A DNA stretch of 64,000 nt from Cocleimonas sp. (lineage in GTDB: Bacteria; Pseudomonadota; Gammaproteobacteria; Thiotrichales; Thiotrichaceae): positions 27,406 to 91,405 of the forward strand of contig JAKIUW010000011.1 of NCBI GenBank assembly GCA_021647365.1. The letters are read 5' to 3'. Within the stretch, counting starts at the first letter, position 1. Each line of letters starts with the position of its first letter. The notes under the pieces were generated by a model. The model did no database searches and was not told the DNA's origin. It saw only the letters and a program-made list of their open reading frames with translations. This document shows, piece by piece, positions 16,995-25,590 of this stretch. Made by a program: the position numbers and the translations under genes.

Positions 16995-18630
16995 CTTTTG
17001 TTTCGCTCTCTTTCTTGCTACGTTCTTGTTTCTTAGCTTTAGCGCGCGCCATGGCCGCTTTTATAGCATCGGCTTTACTATCTTTGTTAGGGTCTTTTGT
17101 TGCATCACCATTCTTACCAGCCTCAGCTTTTTTCTTCTGCAGTGCGGCTTTGTGCGCGGCACGTTTTTCATCGCGTTCGCGCTTGTCACGTTCTTTACGA
17201 AACAGTAAAAATTCGTGGCGATCACGCGACAAATCTGATTTTTGCGTGGCAATTTCTTGATTTCTGATTTCAGTTTTTGCAAAACGAAAATAGTCCACCA
17301 AAGGGATATGACTTGGACAAACGTAACTACAGCAACCGCAATCAATACAATCGTTGATATTATGATCGAGTGTTTTCTCAAAATCTTTTGCACGAATATG
17401 CCAATACATTTGCTGAGGTAAAAGTTTTACTGGACAAACGTCCATGCACTTTCCACAACGGATGCAAGGCAGAGTCGGTTGGTCAGCATATTCTGAGTTA
17501 GACTCACTTAGCATAGTTGTAGAAGAAATAAGCGCACAGTTGGTGGCTTTTACAATAGGGATTTGATCATTTTCTAACGCAAAGCCCATCATCGGACCAC
17601 CCATAATTAAGTGATCTGCCATTTTGGTGTAACCGCCCGCTTGTTCTGCTAGGTAGTTAAATGATGTGCCGATTAACACTTCTAAATTTTGAGGCTTGTT
17701 GATGCCGTTGCCTGTGATCGTGACGATGCGCGAAAGCAGAGGCTCACCTTCGATAACGGATTTGTAAATACTGTAAACCGTGCCGATATTTATGCCCATT
17801 AAACCAATATCCAACGGTAAGCCGTTTGCGGGTACTTGCTGACCTGTTAATATTTCTATCAACTGTTTCTCACCTCCGCTGGGGTAAAGTGTGGGAATGG
17901 GTACAACGGTAATGTTAGAGTCTTCTTGACAGGCTAGCCTTAAAGCTTCAATGGCTTCTGGTTTATTATCTTCAATGGCGATAAGACATTTTTCGGGCTT
18001 GAGCATAGTTTGTAAAATGCCAATACCAGAAATAATCTCGGCGGACTTATCACGCATCAAGCGATCATCGCAGGTGATGTAGGGTTCGCACTCTGCACCA
18101 TTGATAATCAGGGTTTTAACTTGTTTTTCATTAAGCGAGCCTGCAACTTTAACCGCCGTTGGGAAAGTTGCACCGCCTAAACCTACGATACCCGCTTGTT
18201 CGATACGCTCTAGTAGTTTTTTAGTGTCTTTATTCTCATAATCTACATAGCTTTCGAGTTTACTTTCATCCCATTTATCTTTTCCATCGGTTTCAATAAC
18301 GATACAAAGACCAGATAAACCTGAAATATGCGGCAAAGGTTTTTCTTCTATTGCACTGACTTTGCCTGATGTGGGTGCATGTATATTGGCGCTTAATCCT
18401 ATCTTGTTTGCACTGGCGATGATTTGTCCTTTATAAACTGAATCTCCAACGTGCACGCAGGGTTCTGCCTCAATGCCAATGTGTTGTTGCAAAGGTAAAA
18501 CTAATTGCGCGGGGATTCCTGCAAATGTTATGGGTGTTTGGTTAGATTCATCTTTATGAAATGGAGGATGAACGCCACCGTGGAATTTCCACAGTTTTAT
18601 GGGTGCTGATTTCTTAATAACTGCGCTCAT
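16984..18630 (-). CDS. rnfC: Rnf complex subunit RnfC (NADH/FMN and Fe-S)
   Basis: 548 residues. Seen: N-terminal WKFHGGVHPPFHK, a flavin/NADH-binding domain with GLGGATFPTAVK, a soluble-ligand-binding beta-grasp region, and two [4Fe-4S] motifs CIRCGKCMDVCPVKL and CIDCGCCSYVCPSHIPL. The tail beyond about residue 465 is a highly charged Lys/Ala/Glu helix, as in many gammaproteobacterial RnfC proteins, but of modest length. It is the peripheral cytosolic subunit that meets NAD(H). Overlaps rnfB by 4 bp. Confidence 0.96.
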   Translation of the reverse strand: MSAVIKKSAPIKLWKFHGGVHPPFHKDESNQTPITFAGIPAQLVLPLQQHIGIEAEPCVHVGDSVYKGQIIASANKIGLSANIHAPTSGKVSAIEEKPLPHISGLSGLCIVIETDGKDKWDESKLESYVDYENKDTKKLLERIEQAGIVGLGGATFPTAVKVAGSLNEKQVKTLIINGAECEPYITCDDRLMRDKSAEIISGIGILQTMLKPEKCLIAIEDNKPEAIEALRLACQEDSNITVVPIPTLYPSGGEKQLIEILTGQQVPANGLPLDIGLMGINIGTVYSIYKSVIEGEPLLSRIVTITGNGINKPQNLEVLIGTSFNYLAEQAGGYTKMADHLIMGGPMMGFALENDQIPIVKATNCALISSTTMLSESNSEYADQPTLPCIRCGKCMDVCPVKLLPQQMYWHIRAKDFEKTLDHNINDCIDCGCCSYVCPSHIPLVDYFRFAKTEIRNQEIATQKSDLSRDRHEFLLFRKERDKRERDEKRAAHKAALQKKKAEAGKNGDATKDPNKDSKADAIKAAMARAKAKKQERSKKESETKDEI

Positions 18631-19223
18631 AACTTACTCTCATGTTGGGCTTCGGTAAGTATAGGAATAACAGGATAAGTATTTTCAACAGGCGTAGGTT
18701 GTTTAAACTTCCAATTTTTAGTCGTGGTTTTCAGTGGCACCATAAGAATACAATCTACAGGGCAGGGTGGTAGACATAGCTCACAGCCTGTACATTCGGA
18801 TTCGATTATCGTGTGCATTTGCTTTGCTGCGCCCATAATGGCATCCACTGGGCAGGCTTGAATACACAGCGTACAACCGATGCAATCCTTTTCAACAATG
18901 ATGGCAACTTCGGGTTGTTCGGGTGTTTCGCCTGCTTCTTCATCTAGCTCCATCGGTTCAACGTCGAGTAAATCTGCCAGTGCTAATATTGTAGTTTCTC
19001 CGCCAGGAGGACATTTGTTGATAGGGGCTTCACCCGCCGCGATTGCTTCGGCATAAGGGCGACAACCTGCGTAACTGCATTGCCCGCATTGTGTTTGTGG
19101 CAGTAAGCTATCAACTTGATCTGATAGCGGATCACCTTCAACTTTAAAACGCACAGAAGCATAGCCCAATACAAGACCAAAGAAAGCGGCTAAACCGACC
19201 AATATGAGGATTGCACTTAACAT
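18627..19223 (-). CDS. rnfB: Rnf complex subunit RnfB (ferredoxin-like)
   Basis: 198 residues: an N-terminal membrane helix, then a Fe-S domain with CGQCSYAGC and a more distant NKCPPGG cysteine (4Fe-4S of the DUF4 type), then a double ferredoxin with CIGCTLCIQACPVDAIMG and CTGCELCLPPCPVDCI. It is the ferredoxin entry point of the complex. The start codon overlaps the rnfA stop by 1 bp. Confidence 0.96.
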   Translation of the reverse strand: MLSAILILVGLAAFFGLVLGYASVRFKVEGDPLSDQVDSLLPQTQCGQCSYAGCRPYAEAIAAGEAPINKCPPGGETTILALADLLDVEPMELDEEAGETPEQPEVAIIVEKDCIGCTLCIQACPVDAIMGAAKQMHTIIESECTGCELCLPPCPVDCILMVPLKTTTKNWKFKQPTPVENTYPVIPILTEAQHESKL

Positions 19224-19807
19224 TAAACTGTCTTAATCAATCCTGTGAAACCCATGAATGCTAGCGCCATTAAGCCAGCTGTAATCATCCCAATGGCATT
19301 GCCTTGAAAGGCATCAGGAATATCAGAGGCGGCAAGCCGTTCACGCATTGCTGCAAACAGAACAAGTACCAGTGTGAAGCCAATGGCTGAACCAAAACCA
19401 TAAAGAGCCGACTCGATAAAATTATTGGACTGCTGGGTATTGAGCAAGGCAACACCTAGAACGGCGCAATTTGTGGTGATGAGGGGAAGATAAATTCCTA
19501 AAACATTGTGTAATAGCGGGCTGGTTTTATGTACCACTAATTCAGTAAAACCCACGATGGCGGCAATCACTAAAATAAAGCTGATGGTGCGTAAATACTC
19601 TAAACCAAAAGGCTCAAGCAAGTATTCATAAATAAGAAAGCTAGAAATAGAAGATAATGTAAGAACAAACGTCGTTGCAAGCCCCATGCCCATTGCTGTT
19701 TCTAGTTTGCGTGATACGCCCATAAAAGGGCATAGTCCTAAAAACTGAGAGAGGACTATATTATTGACCCAGACCGTGCCAATGATAATGAGGATGTATT
19801 CAGTCAT
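19223..19807 (-). CDS. rnfA: Rnf complex subunit RnfA
   Basis: 194 residues from the ATG at 19805-19807, chosen because family members begin MTEY… and are about 193 long; an in-frame upstream ATG at 19858 would add 17 residues. Seen: VNNIVLSQFLGLCPFMGVSRK and LPLITTNCAVLGVAL, the cysteine-bearing half-helices forming, with RnfE, the intramembrane Fe-S site. Six-helix inner-membrane protein. First gene of rnfABCDGE; divergent from the glycine-zipper lipoprotein. Confidence 0.93.
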   Translation of the reverse strand: MTEYILIIIGTVWVNNIVLSQFLGLCPFMGVSRKLETAMGMGLATTFVLTLSSISSFLIYEYLLEPFGLEYLRTISFILVIAAIVGFTELVVHKTSPLLHNVLGIYLPLITTNCAVLGVALLNTQQSNNFIESALYGFGSAIGFTLVLVLFAAMRERLAASDIPDAFQGNAIGMITAGLMALAFMGFTGLIKTV

Positions 19808-19978
19808 AACGCATAACAATTTAAATGAAGGAGCATTTTGCCATACTTCAAAGCTCATAACCTAATTCATATCATATAAGTAAGCTTGTTTTACAGCGCT
19901 TTTATGGATGAGTGAACCTATAAGAAATGATATGGACTAACTACTGTGCAACTGATTCATATTTAAAAGGAGTTTATT

Positions 19979-20254
19979 ATGAAAACGACTAGAAAAAGAA
20001 TGGCATTATCAATCGTATTGGTATTTTCAGTGATCACATTAAATGCTTGTTCTAGCAATGCGGGCACAGGCGCAGTTGTTGGTGCTTTAGCAGGTGGAGC
20101 AATAGGAAAATCAACCGGTAATCATCATGATAGCAGGGCGGCAACAGGCGCAGCGATTGGTGCGGCAGCAGGTGCTGTGATTGGTAGCCAAGGTGATATT
20201 CAAAGACCGCAATATCAACCTCGCCCACAATATCAACGTCCTTATTACCGATAA
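19979..20254 (+). CDS. Glycine-zipper lipoprotein
   Basis: 91 residues, well supported by AAAAGGAG upstream. Seen: signal peptide with lipobox VITLNAC (Cys near residue 24), then glycine-zipper repeats (GAVVGALAGGAIGKSTG, GAAIGAAAGAVIG) like those of SlyB/YMGG-family outer-membrane lipoproteins, and a Pro/Gln/Tyr/Arg-rich tail (RPQYQPRPQYQRPYYR). Probably outer-membrane-attached; role unknown. The histidine pair and repeats fit the family. It is followed immediately by a strong candidate promoter for a small RNA. Confidence 0.85.
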   Translation: MKTTRKRMALSIVLVFSVITLNACSSNAGTGAVVGALAGGAIGKSTGNHHDSRAATGAAIGAAAGAVIGSQGDIQRPQYQPRPQYQRPYYR

Positions 20255-20267
20255 TTATAAATAAGGC

Positions 20268-20295
20268 TTGATAGTTAAGTATTTAACGATATACT
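20268..20295 (+). promoter_or_regulatory. Sigma70-like promoter for a putative small RNA
   Basis: TTGATA (20268-20273), a 16-bp spacer, then TATACT (20290-20295). It starts 13 bp after the lipoprotein stop, and no coding region follows before the terminator at 20376-20402. Confidence 0.5.
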
Positions 20296-20301
20296 AATGC
20301 A

Positions 20302-20402
20302 TGTTCGTTCAACGCAATCTTATCTATGGGTATTTGATGATTTTGGGAACGGACAAACATACCCTCCTAGCGGTTGGCGCTCCTTAACGGAGCGCCTTTT
20401 TT
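20302..20402 (+). ncRNA. Putative ~100-nt intergenic small RNA
   Basis: Bounded by a good -35/-10 pair and an intrinsic terminator. Seen: stem GGGTAT-TTG (20328-20336) with CAA-AC-ATACCC (20354-20364), whose loop contains GGGAACGGA, then a single-stranded stretch and the terminator hairpin. It could instead be the 3' untranslated end of the lipoprotein mRNA. It has no resemblance I recognise to 6S, 4.5S, tmRNA or RNase P RNA. Confidence 0.4.
20376..20402 (+). terminator. Intrinsic terminator
   Basis: GGCGCTCC (20376-20383) pairs perfectly with GGAGCGCC (20389-20396) around TTAAC, followed by six T. Confidence 0.9.
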
Positions 20403-20488
20403 ATGCCTTAAAAAGACTGACTTGCTAAGCTGACTTGATGGTAAAATACTTTATACAAAAAAAATATCATTTAGTAATACCCCATAAA

Positions 20489-20558
20489 AAAGCACACCCC
20501 CCTAGTTTTACATGATTGTTTATGAAATCAATCATGTAAAACTAGGGGGGTGTGCTTT
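20489..20558. repeat. Dispersed G-tract repeat, inverted pair (CTA/CTA)
   Basis: AAAGCACACCCCCCTAGTTT and its almost perfect reverse complement, with ATGATTG/CAATCAT also pairing toward a short loop. It lies between the small-RNA terminator and secF and would form a stem of about 32 bp. Confidence 0.92.
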
Positions 20559-20584
20559 ATAAAAGTCTAAATATAAGTTGTTAT

Positions 20585-21574
20585 TTAAACCATGCTTCCG
20601 TCTTCTTCGCGGCCATCATCTTCTTTTTCTGGCGGTAATAGCGCTTCACGAGTAATGCCCATCATTATTAGCGAGCTACTGGCTACATAGATAGAAGAGT
20701 ATGTTCCAACCACTACACCAATAATCATCGCTAGTGAGAAGCCATGGATAATTTCACCGCCTAAAAAGTACAATGCTGCCAATACCAACAATGTGGTTAG
20801 TGAGGTAACAATGGTACGTGATAGGGTTTGGTTGATTGAAATATTAATAGATTCTTCCGAGCCTACTTTTCTCAGTTTCAAATAGTTTTCACGAATACGG
20901 TCAAACACAACAATGGTATCGTTGAGGGAATAACCGATAATCGCGAGCACGGCGGCGAGTATGGTCAGGTCAAACTCAATACGAAATAGGGAGAAGATGC
21001 CGATGGTGATGATGATATCATGCATCAAAGCAATAATTGCCCCGATTGAAAAGCGAAATTCAAAACGCAGGGTAACGTAGATCAAAATACCCGCAAGTGC
21101 GAGTAGCATAGCGATTCCGCCATCATCGCGTAACTCATCACCAATTTGTGGGCCGACAAATTCAACACGTCGCAAGGTGATATCTGGGTTGCTTGCTTTT
21201 AAGATAGCAAAAACCTTATCGCCTATTGTGGCTTTGTCACTTTTTGTCTTGTCGTTTGCAGTCTCTTTTTCAGCTTTCTTCTCAGCCTCAGTTTGCTTAG
21301 GTGGCGTGATGCGAATCAATACATCTTTAGCTGTACCAAAATGCTGAACTTGAGCATCGTACTTTGCACTCTTTAATGTTTGGCGAATAGGCTCGACTTC
21401 AGTGGCTTCTGGATAGCCAATCTCAATGACTGTACCGCCTGTGAAATCTACGCCAAGGTTTAAGCCATTCACGACGAGCGAGCCAATAGAAGCCAAGATA
21501 AGTAAGGCGGATAAAATCATCGCGGGCTTACGTGCGCCGACAAAGTTAATCATTTTTTTAGTAGTAGTATTCAT
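20585..21574 (-). CDS. secF: Protein translocase subunit SecF
   Basis: 329 residues. Seen: an N-terminal helix, periplasmic P1 domain beginning LGVDFTGGTVIEIGYP, the RND-type membrane core with ALAGILIYVTLRFEFRF and IGYSLNDTIVVFDRIRENYLKL, and an acidic tail. SecF pairs with SecD to use the proton gradient to drive late steps of Sec export. An inserted Lys/Glu-rich stretch in P1 (around EAEKKAEKETANDKTKSDK) is longer than usual. It follows secD by 39 bp in the yajC-secD-secF operon. Confidence 0.96.
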   Translation of the reverse strand: MNTTTKKMINFVGARKPAMILSALLILASIGSLVVNGLNLGVDFTGGTVIEIGYPEATEVEPIRQTLKSAKYDAQVQHFGTAKDVLIRITPPKQTEAEKKAEKETANDKTKSDKATIGDKVFAILKASNPDITLRRVEFVGPQIGDELRDDGGIAMLLALAGILIYVTLRFEFRFSIGAIIALMHDIIITIGIFSLFRIEFDLTILAAVLAIIGYSLNDTIVVFDRIRENYLKLRKVGSEESINISINQTLSRTIVTSLTTLLVLAALYFLGGEIIHGFSLAMIIGVVVGTYSSIYVASSSLIMMGITREALLPPEKEDDGREEDGSMV

Positions 21575-21613
21575 TGTTTTTCTCTTTTTCCTTTGTCTCT
21601 TAATCAGGGTCTC

Positions 21614-23467
21614 TTAAATCGCCAGTTTTTTAAGGTCTTTTTTGTTGCCGTAAATTAAGTTAATGATTGCACGTGTGCCCAAAATCGCTGTAAACATGGA
21701 TGACACGATGCCGACCGCTAAGGTTGTGGCGAAGCCTTGGATTGGTCCTGTACCCATCATAAATAGAACGATAGCAGCTATTAATGTGGTGATATTGGCA
21801 TCCGCAATGGTTGAAAATGCTTTTTCATATCCTGAGTGGATCGCTGCTTGTGGTGATAAGCCATTTTTAAGCTCTTCTTTTATCCGTTCAAATATAAGCA
21901 CGTTGGCATCCACCGCCATGCCCACGGTTAATACGATACCTGCAATGCCTGGTAAGGTTAGAGTGGCTTGCATCAAAGAGAGTATGGAAACAATCAGCAC
22001 CAAATTTAAGGTTAATGCTAAGTTGGCGACTAAACCGAAAACACGGTAGTAAACAGCCATAAAAATAAGCACTAAAATAAAGCCAATGATGACGGAGTTA
22101 AAACCTGCTTTAATATTATCTGCACCTAAACTTGGGCCCACGGTACGTTCTTCAACAATGTAAACGGGTGCGGCGAGTGCACCTGCACGTAAATCTTCAG
22201 CCAGTAGGTGAGCTTCTTGGGGTGAGTCCAAGCCATTAATCATAAAGCGTTTACTTAGCTCAGATTGGATACGCGCTACACTAACAACTTCTTTTTTAGT
22301 GACACGTTTTTTGGTGACAGTGCCGTCATCCAGTTTCTTTACGACGTATTTATCTTCAATATAAACAACCGCCATCAATTTTTGGATATTTTTGCCTGTG
22401 ATATTTGCAAAGCGCTTAGCGCCTTTAGCATCGAGGACGATATTAACGGAAGGTTGTTGGTTTTCATCATAACCTGCGGATGCTTTTGTGATTGAGTCAC
22501 CGCTGAGTATGATTTGACGCTTTAAATAAACAGGGTTGCCGTTGCGCTCTTTATATATTTTTGAGGTCGCTGTTTGTCCTTCGTCCACTAGACGAAACTC
22601 TAAGGTAGCAGTACCCGTCAGCTTTTCTTTAACTGTGCTAGGGTCTTGTACGCCGGGTAGTTGTACGACAATACGTTCTAGCCCTTGGCGTTGGATAATA
22701 GGTTCGGTTAAGCCTGTGCTATTTAGCTTGCGACGTAAGGTGATGATATTTTGTTGTAAAATTTCTCGCTTGGAGTCTTTGATATTGTTTTCAGCTAGTG
22801 TGGCTATTAGTCCAAATCCTTTCTCGGTATCTTTTTTATCGAAATTAACATCAGTGCGGTATTCACGCTTTAGTAAGGTTAGTGCTTCGTTGCGAACTGC
22901 TTCTTCTTTAAAAACAAGGGAAAGCTTATTATTTTCTGTACTAGCCTCTTTTTTAACACCTAGATAGCGTAATTTATTCTCACGCAATAATTTACGAAAT
23001 TCATCTTTGTGGCGTTCTAGTGCTTTTTCTGTTGCGACAGACATATCCACTTCCATCAAGAAATGAACACCACCGCGTAAGTCTAAGCCTAAATTCATGG
23101 GCTTAGCATTGATTGAGCTTAACCAGTCAGGCGTCGTTGGCGCAAGATTTAGTGCGGTTTTGTAATGTGTGTCACCGAGTACCTTGCCTATGGCTACTTG
23201 TGCAGCGAGTTGATTGTCGGGCGTGTCAAAATGTAAGACGACGCTTTTGCCCGTTTTATCGGTATCAATACTGGTTGGCGTGAGGGACTTTTCTGCTAGC
23301 TTACTTTTGATAGAATCAATAGTTTCTGTACTGATGGTGAGATTTTTGTCTGTAGGAACGACTTGTACCGCAGGCTCTGATGGATAGAGGTTGGGTAGGG
23401 CGAAGAGGAGTGCAATTAATGTTACAGCGATAAGCAGCACATATTTCCACGATGGATAACGATTCAT
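21614..23467 (-). CDS. secD: Protein translocase subunit SecD
   Basis: 617 residues from the ATG at 23465-23467 (MNRYPSWKYVLL matches the family start; an upstream GTG at 23506 would add 13 residues). Seen: LGLDLRGGVHFLMEVD at the P1 start, a periplasmic head domain, and the membrane core GMAVDANVLIFERIKEELKNG with the proton-path aspartate. Six membrane helices, forming the SecDF complex with the next gene. Confidence 0.95.
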   Translation of the reverse strand: MNRYPSWKYVLLIAVTLIALLFALPNLYPSEPAVQVVPTDKNLTISTETIDSIKSKLAEKSLTPTSIDTDKTGKSVVLHFDTPDNQLAAQVAIGKVLGDTHYKTALNLAPTTPDWLSSINAKPMNLGLDLRGGVHFLMEVDMSVATEKALERHKDEFRKLLRENKLRYLGVKKEASTENNKLSLVFKEEAVRNEALTLLKREYRTDVNFDKKDTEKGFGLIATLAENNIKDSKREILQQNIITLRRKLNSTGLTEPIIQRQGLERIVVQLPGVQDPSTVKEKLTGTATLEFRLVDEGQTATSKIYKERNGNPVYLKRQIILSGDSITKASAGYDENQQPSVNIVLDAKGAKRFANITGKNIQKLMAVVYIEDKYVVKKLDDGTVTKKRVTKKEVVSVARIQSELSKRFMINGLDSPQEAHLLAEDLRAGALAAPVYIVEERTVGPSLGADNIKAGFNSVIIGFILVLIFMAVYYRVFGLVANLALTLNLVLIVSILSLMQATLTLPGIAGIVLTVGMAVDANVLIFERIKEELKNGLSPQAAIHSGYEKAFSTIADANITTLIAAIVLFMMGTGPIQGFATTLAVGIVSSMFTAILGTRAIINLIYGNKKDLKKLAI

Positions 23468-23500
23468 TTTTTTATTAACCCGATTGTTACTTGTGTAAGT

Positions 23501-23530
23501 AACCACCTGCTCGGAATAAATCAGGTGGTT
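23501..23530. other. Intercistronic stem-loop, yajC-secD
   Basis: AACCACCTG (23501-23509) pairs with CAGGTGGTT (23522-23530), loop 12 nt. On the transcribed minus strand it has no T-run, so a stability or partial-attenuation element is more likely than a full terminator. Confidence 0.55.
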
Positions 23531-23549
23531 TTGTTTATTTGCTTGGCTG

Positions 23550-23876
23550 TTAAGCGCCCTTCATCGTGCCTTTAGGCATAATGCTTGCAATAGCATGACG
23601 TTGGATTTTCATATTGCTGGAGTCTGATATTTTCAGCTCAATAAAATTATCGCCAAGTTTTACAATCTTGCCTAAGATGCCACCGTTGGTTACAACTTCA
23701 TCGCCTTTTGTTAAAGCATCTAGCAATGATGCGTGTTCTTTGGCTTTTTTAGATTGCGGGCGGATAATCATAAAGTACATAATGCCGAAAAATAACGCGA
23801 CCATAAATACTAATTGTAAGCCACCGCCTTGTGGTGCTTCGCCTGCCGCCATTGCGTTTGATATAAAAAAGTCCAT
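23550..23876 (-). CDS. yajC: Preprotein translocase subunit YajC
   Basis: 108 residues, one membrane helix: LQLVFMVALFFGIMYFMIIRPQ, then the cytoplasmic segment KGDEVVTNGGILGKIVKLGDNF, typical of the family. It associates with SecDF. Head of the yajC-secD-secF operon; the usual upstream tgt/queA genes are not present here, epmA taking their place. Confidence 0.95.
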   Translation of the reverse strand: MDFFISNAMAAGEAPQGGGLQLVFMVALFFGIMYFMIIRPQSKKAKEHASLLDALTKGDEVVTNGGILGKIVKLGDNFIELKISDSSNMKIQRHAIASIMPKGTMKGA

Positions 23877-23961
23877 GTTTTACTCCAATATTAAATCTTT
23901 ATGTTTTTAAAAACGTGCGCTGTTGCGTGTGTTATTCAAGGCGCTATAAATTTGCGCTGTA

Positions 23962-24930
23962 TTATGCCACGTCCCACGGAAAGTTAATAACTTTCTGTAT
24001 CGTATTTATCCCTGAAAGTGCCATTAAAACACGGTCAAGTCCAATAGCGACTCCTGCTGACTCAGGAATGCCTGATTTTGCAGCGGCGAGGAAGTTTTCA
24101 TCTTGCTTAACGTTCTCTAAATTTAGTTTTTGACGCTGGATATTTTCACTTTGCAAAATATCTTTATTGCGTTGATAACAGGTTTCTTCTTGATAGCCAT
24201 TACCTAATTCGCTTTGGCCAAGATAGACTTCAAAACGCATTGCAACGGATGATTTATCTTTGCGTTCACGAATCTTTGCCAAGGCAGATTGTGATGCAGG
24301 ATAATCATAAACAAAGGTTAAGCAGTCGCTTTCAAAGTCTGGCTCAATACAATGCGTAAGTAGTGCATCAAGTAGCGCTTGTCGATCTAAGTCAACCGTC
24401 TCTAAGCTTGGAATAGACGTGTTTGTGCACTTAACAATGTCAGCGTGTTTAGCGATATGGGGGTTGAGATCAAACTTTTCAAGGAAGAGTTGCTCGTAAG
24501 TGAACTTTTTGTCTTTTTTCTCAAGTGATGGTAGAAGCGCATGTAGTAAATCGCTAACTTCTTGCATCAGTTTTTGTACACTATAATCAACGCGATACCA
24601 TTCGAGTAGCGTGAATTCTGGGTTGTGATTTCTGCCTGCTTCACCTTCTCGCCAAACTTTACAAATTTGGTAAATATCGCCACTGCCTGCGGCGAGTAAG
24701 CGCTTCATAGGGTACTCAGGAGAGGTGTGCAAAAACCTTGAAGTGTTGTTTGTAGCTATACTGTTAAGGAGTTGAAAAGACTGAATGAAAGGATCGGTAT
24801 TTCCTGCCTGAGAAAGCGCAGGGGTTTCAACTTCTAAAACATGGCGCTGATGAAAGAAGGTACGAATGTCGTGATTCATCTGAGCGCGTAATTGGCGTGT
24901 TTCTTGGTTTGTCGTGGGTTGCCAATTCAT
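23962..24930 (-). CDS. epmA: EF-P lysine lysyltransferase EpmA
   Basis: 322 residues, a LysRS catalytic-core paralogue without the anticodon-binding domain. It ligates (R)-beta-lysine to the conserved lysine of EF-P. Seen: class II motifs, including FTLLEWYRVDY (motif 2 region) and SAGVAIGLDRVLMAL (motif 3). Start ATG at 24928-24930; the mRNA directly before it is the dispersed repeat with a C8 tract, leaving no recognisable ribosome site. It lies 51 bp downstream of efp, with epmB on the other side of efp, so the full modification pathway is together. Confidence 0.94.
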   Translation of the reverse strand: MNWQPTTNQETRQLRAQMNHDIRTFFHQRHVLEVETPALSQAGNTDPFIQSFQLLNSIATNNTSRFLHTSPEYPMKRLLAAGSGDIYQICKVWREGEAGRNHNPEFTLLEWYRVDYSVQKLMQEVSDLLHALLPSLEKKDKKFTYEQLFLEKFDLNPHIAKHADIVKCTNTSIPSLETVDLDRQALLDALLTHCIEPDFESDCLTFVYDYPASQSALAKIRERKDKSSVAMRFEVYLGQSELGNGYQEETCYQRNKDILQSENIQRQKLNLENVKQDENFLAAAKSGIPESAGVAIGLDRVLMALSGINTIQKVINFPWDVA

Positions 24931-24958
24931 GCTGTAAAAGTGGGGGGGGTGTGCTTTA
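24931..24958 (+). repeat. Dispersed G-tract repeat abutting the epmA start codon
   Basis: GCTGTAAAAGT-G8-TGTGCTTT on the plus strand. It is the only copy with eight G in a row, and it fills the efp-epmA gap right up to the epmA ATG, which is read from the opposite strand. Confidence 0.9.
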
Positions 24959-24981
24959 TAAAGTATTCAATAGGGCTTGGA

Positions 24982-25554
24982 TTAAGACTCTTTGGCACGA
25001 GATAGGTATTCGCCCGTACGGGTATCAATCTTTACGACTTCTCCTTCTTCAACAAATAGAGGGACTTTTATTTCAGCGCCTGTTTCAACCGTGGCTGGTT
25101 TTGTCGCACCTTGTGCGGTGTTTCCTTGAACGCCAGGGTCACATTCGGTGATTTTCAAGTCAACAAAGTTAGGTGGGGTTACGCTCAACGGTGCATTATT
25201 CCAAAGTGTCACGATATATATTTCTTGTGCTTTTAGCCAATGTTTAACATCTTCAATAGCTGCTTCGCCAGCGGCGTGTTGCTCAAAACTGGTTGGTTCC
25301 ATAAAGTGCCAAAACTCACCATCTTCGTAGAGGTACTCCATATCTATTTCCATCACATCAGCCGCTTCAACTTTATCGCCTGACTTAAATGTCTTATCAA
25401 TCACGCGGCCTGTTTTTAGGTTACGGATCTTCACACGGCTAAATGCCTGACCTTTACCGGGTTTTACAAATTCATTTTCTACAATCGTGTAGGGGTCGCC
25501 GTCCATTATAAACTTGAGACCGCTTTTAAATTCACTGGTATTATAAGTTGCCAT
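24982..25554 (-). CDS. efp: Elongation factor P
   Basis: 190 residues from the ATG at 25552-25554, preceded by GGAGAG at good spacing (an upstream start at 25569 is less likely). Seen: the KOW-like domain I with loop KPGKGQAFSRVKIRNL, where the lysine after PG is the modified residue, and two OB domains, ending GEYLSRAKES. EF-P rescues ribosomes stalled at polyproline. The loop lysine and the neighbouring epmA and epmB agree with beta-lysylation. Confidence 0.96.
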   Translation of the reverse strand: MATYNTSEFKSGLKFIMDGDPYTIVENEFVKPGKGQAFSRVKIRNLKTGRVIDKTFKSGDKVEAADVMEIDMEYLYEDGEFWHFMEPTSFEQHAAGEAAIEDVKHWLKAQEIYIVTLWNNAPLSVTPPNFVDLKITECDPGVQGNTAQGATKPATVETGAEIKVPLFVEEGEVVKIDTRTGEYLSRAKES

Positions 25555-25590
25555 TTTGGCTCTCCACACTAGATAGAAAAATTAGAACAG

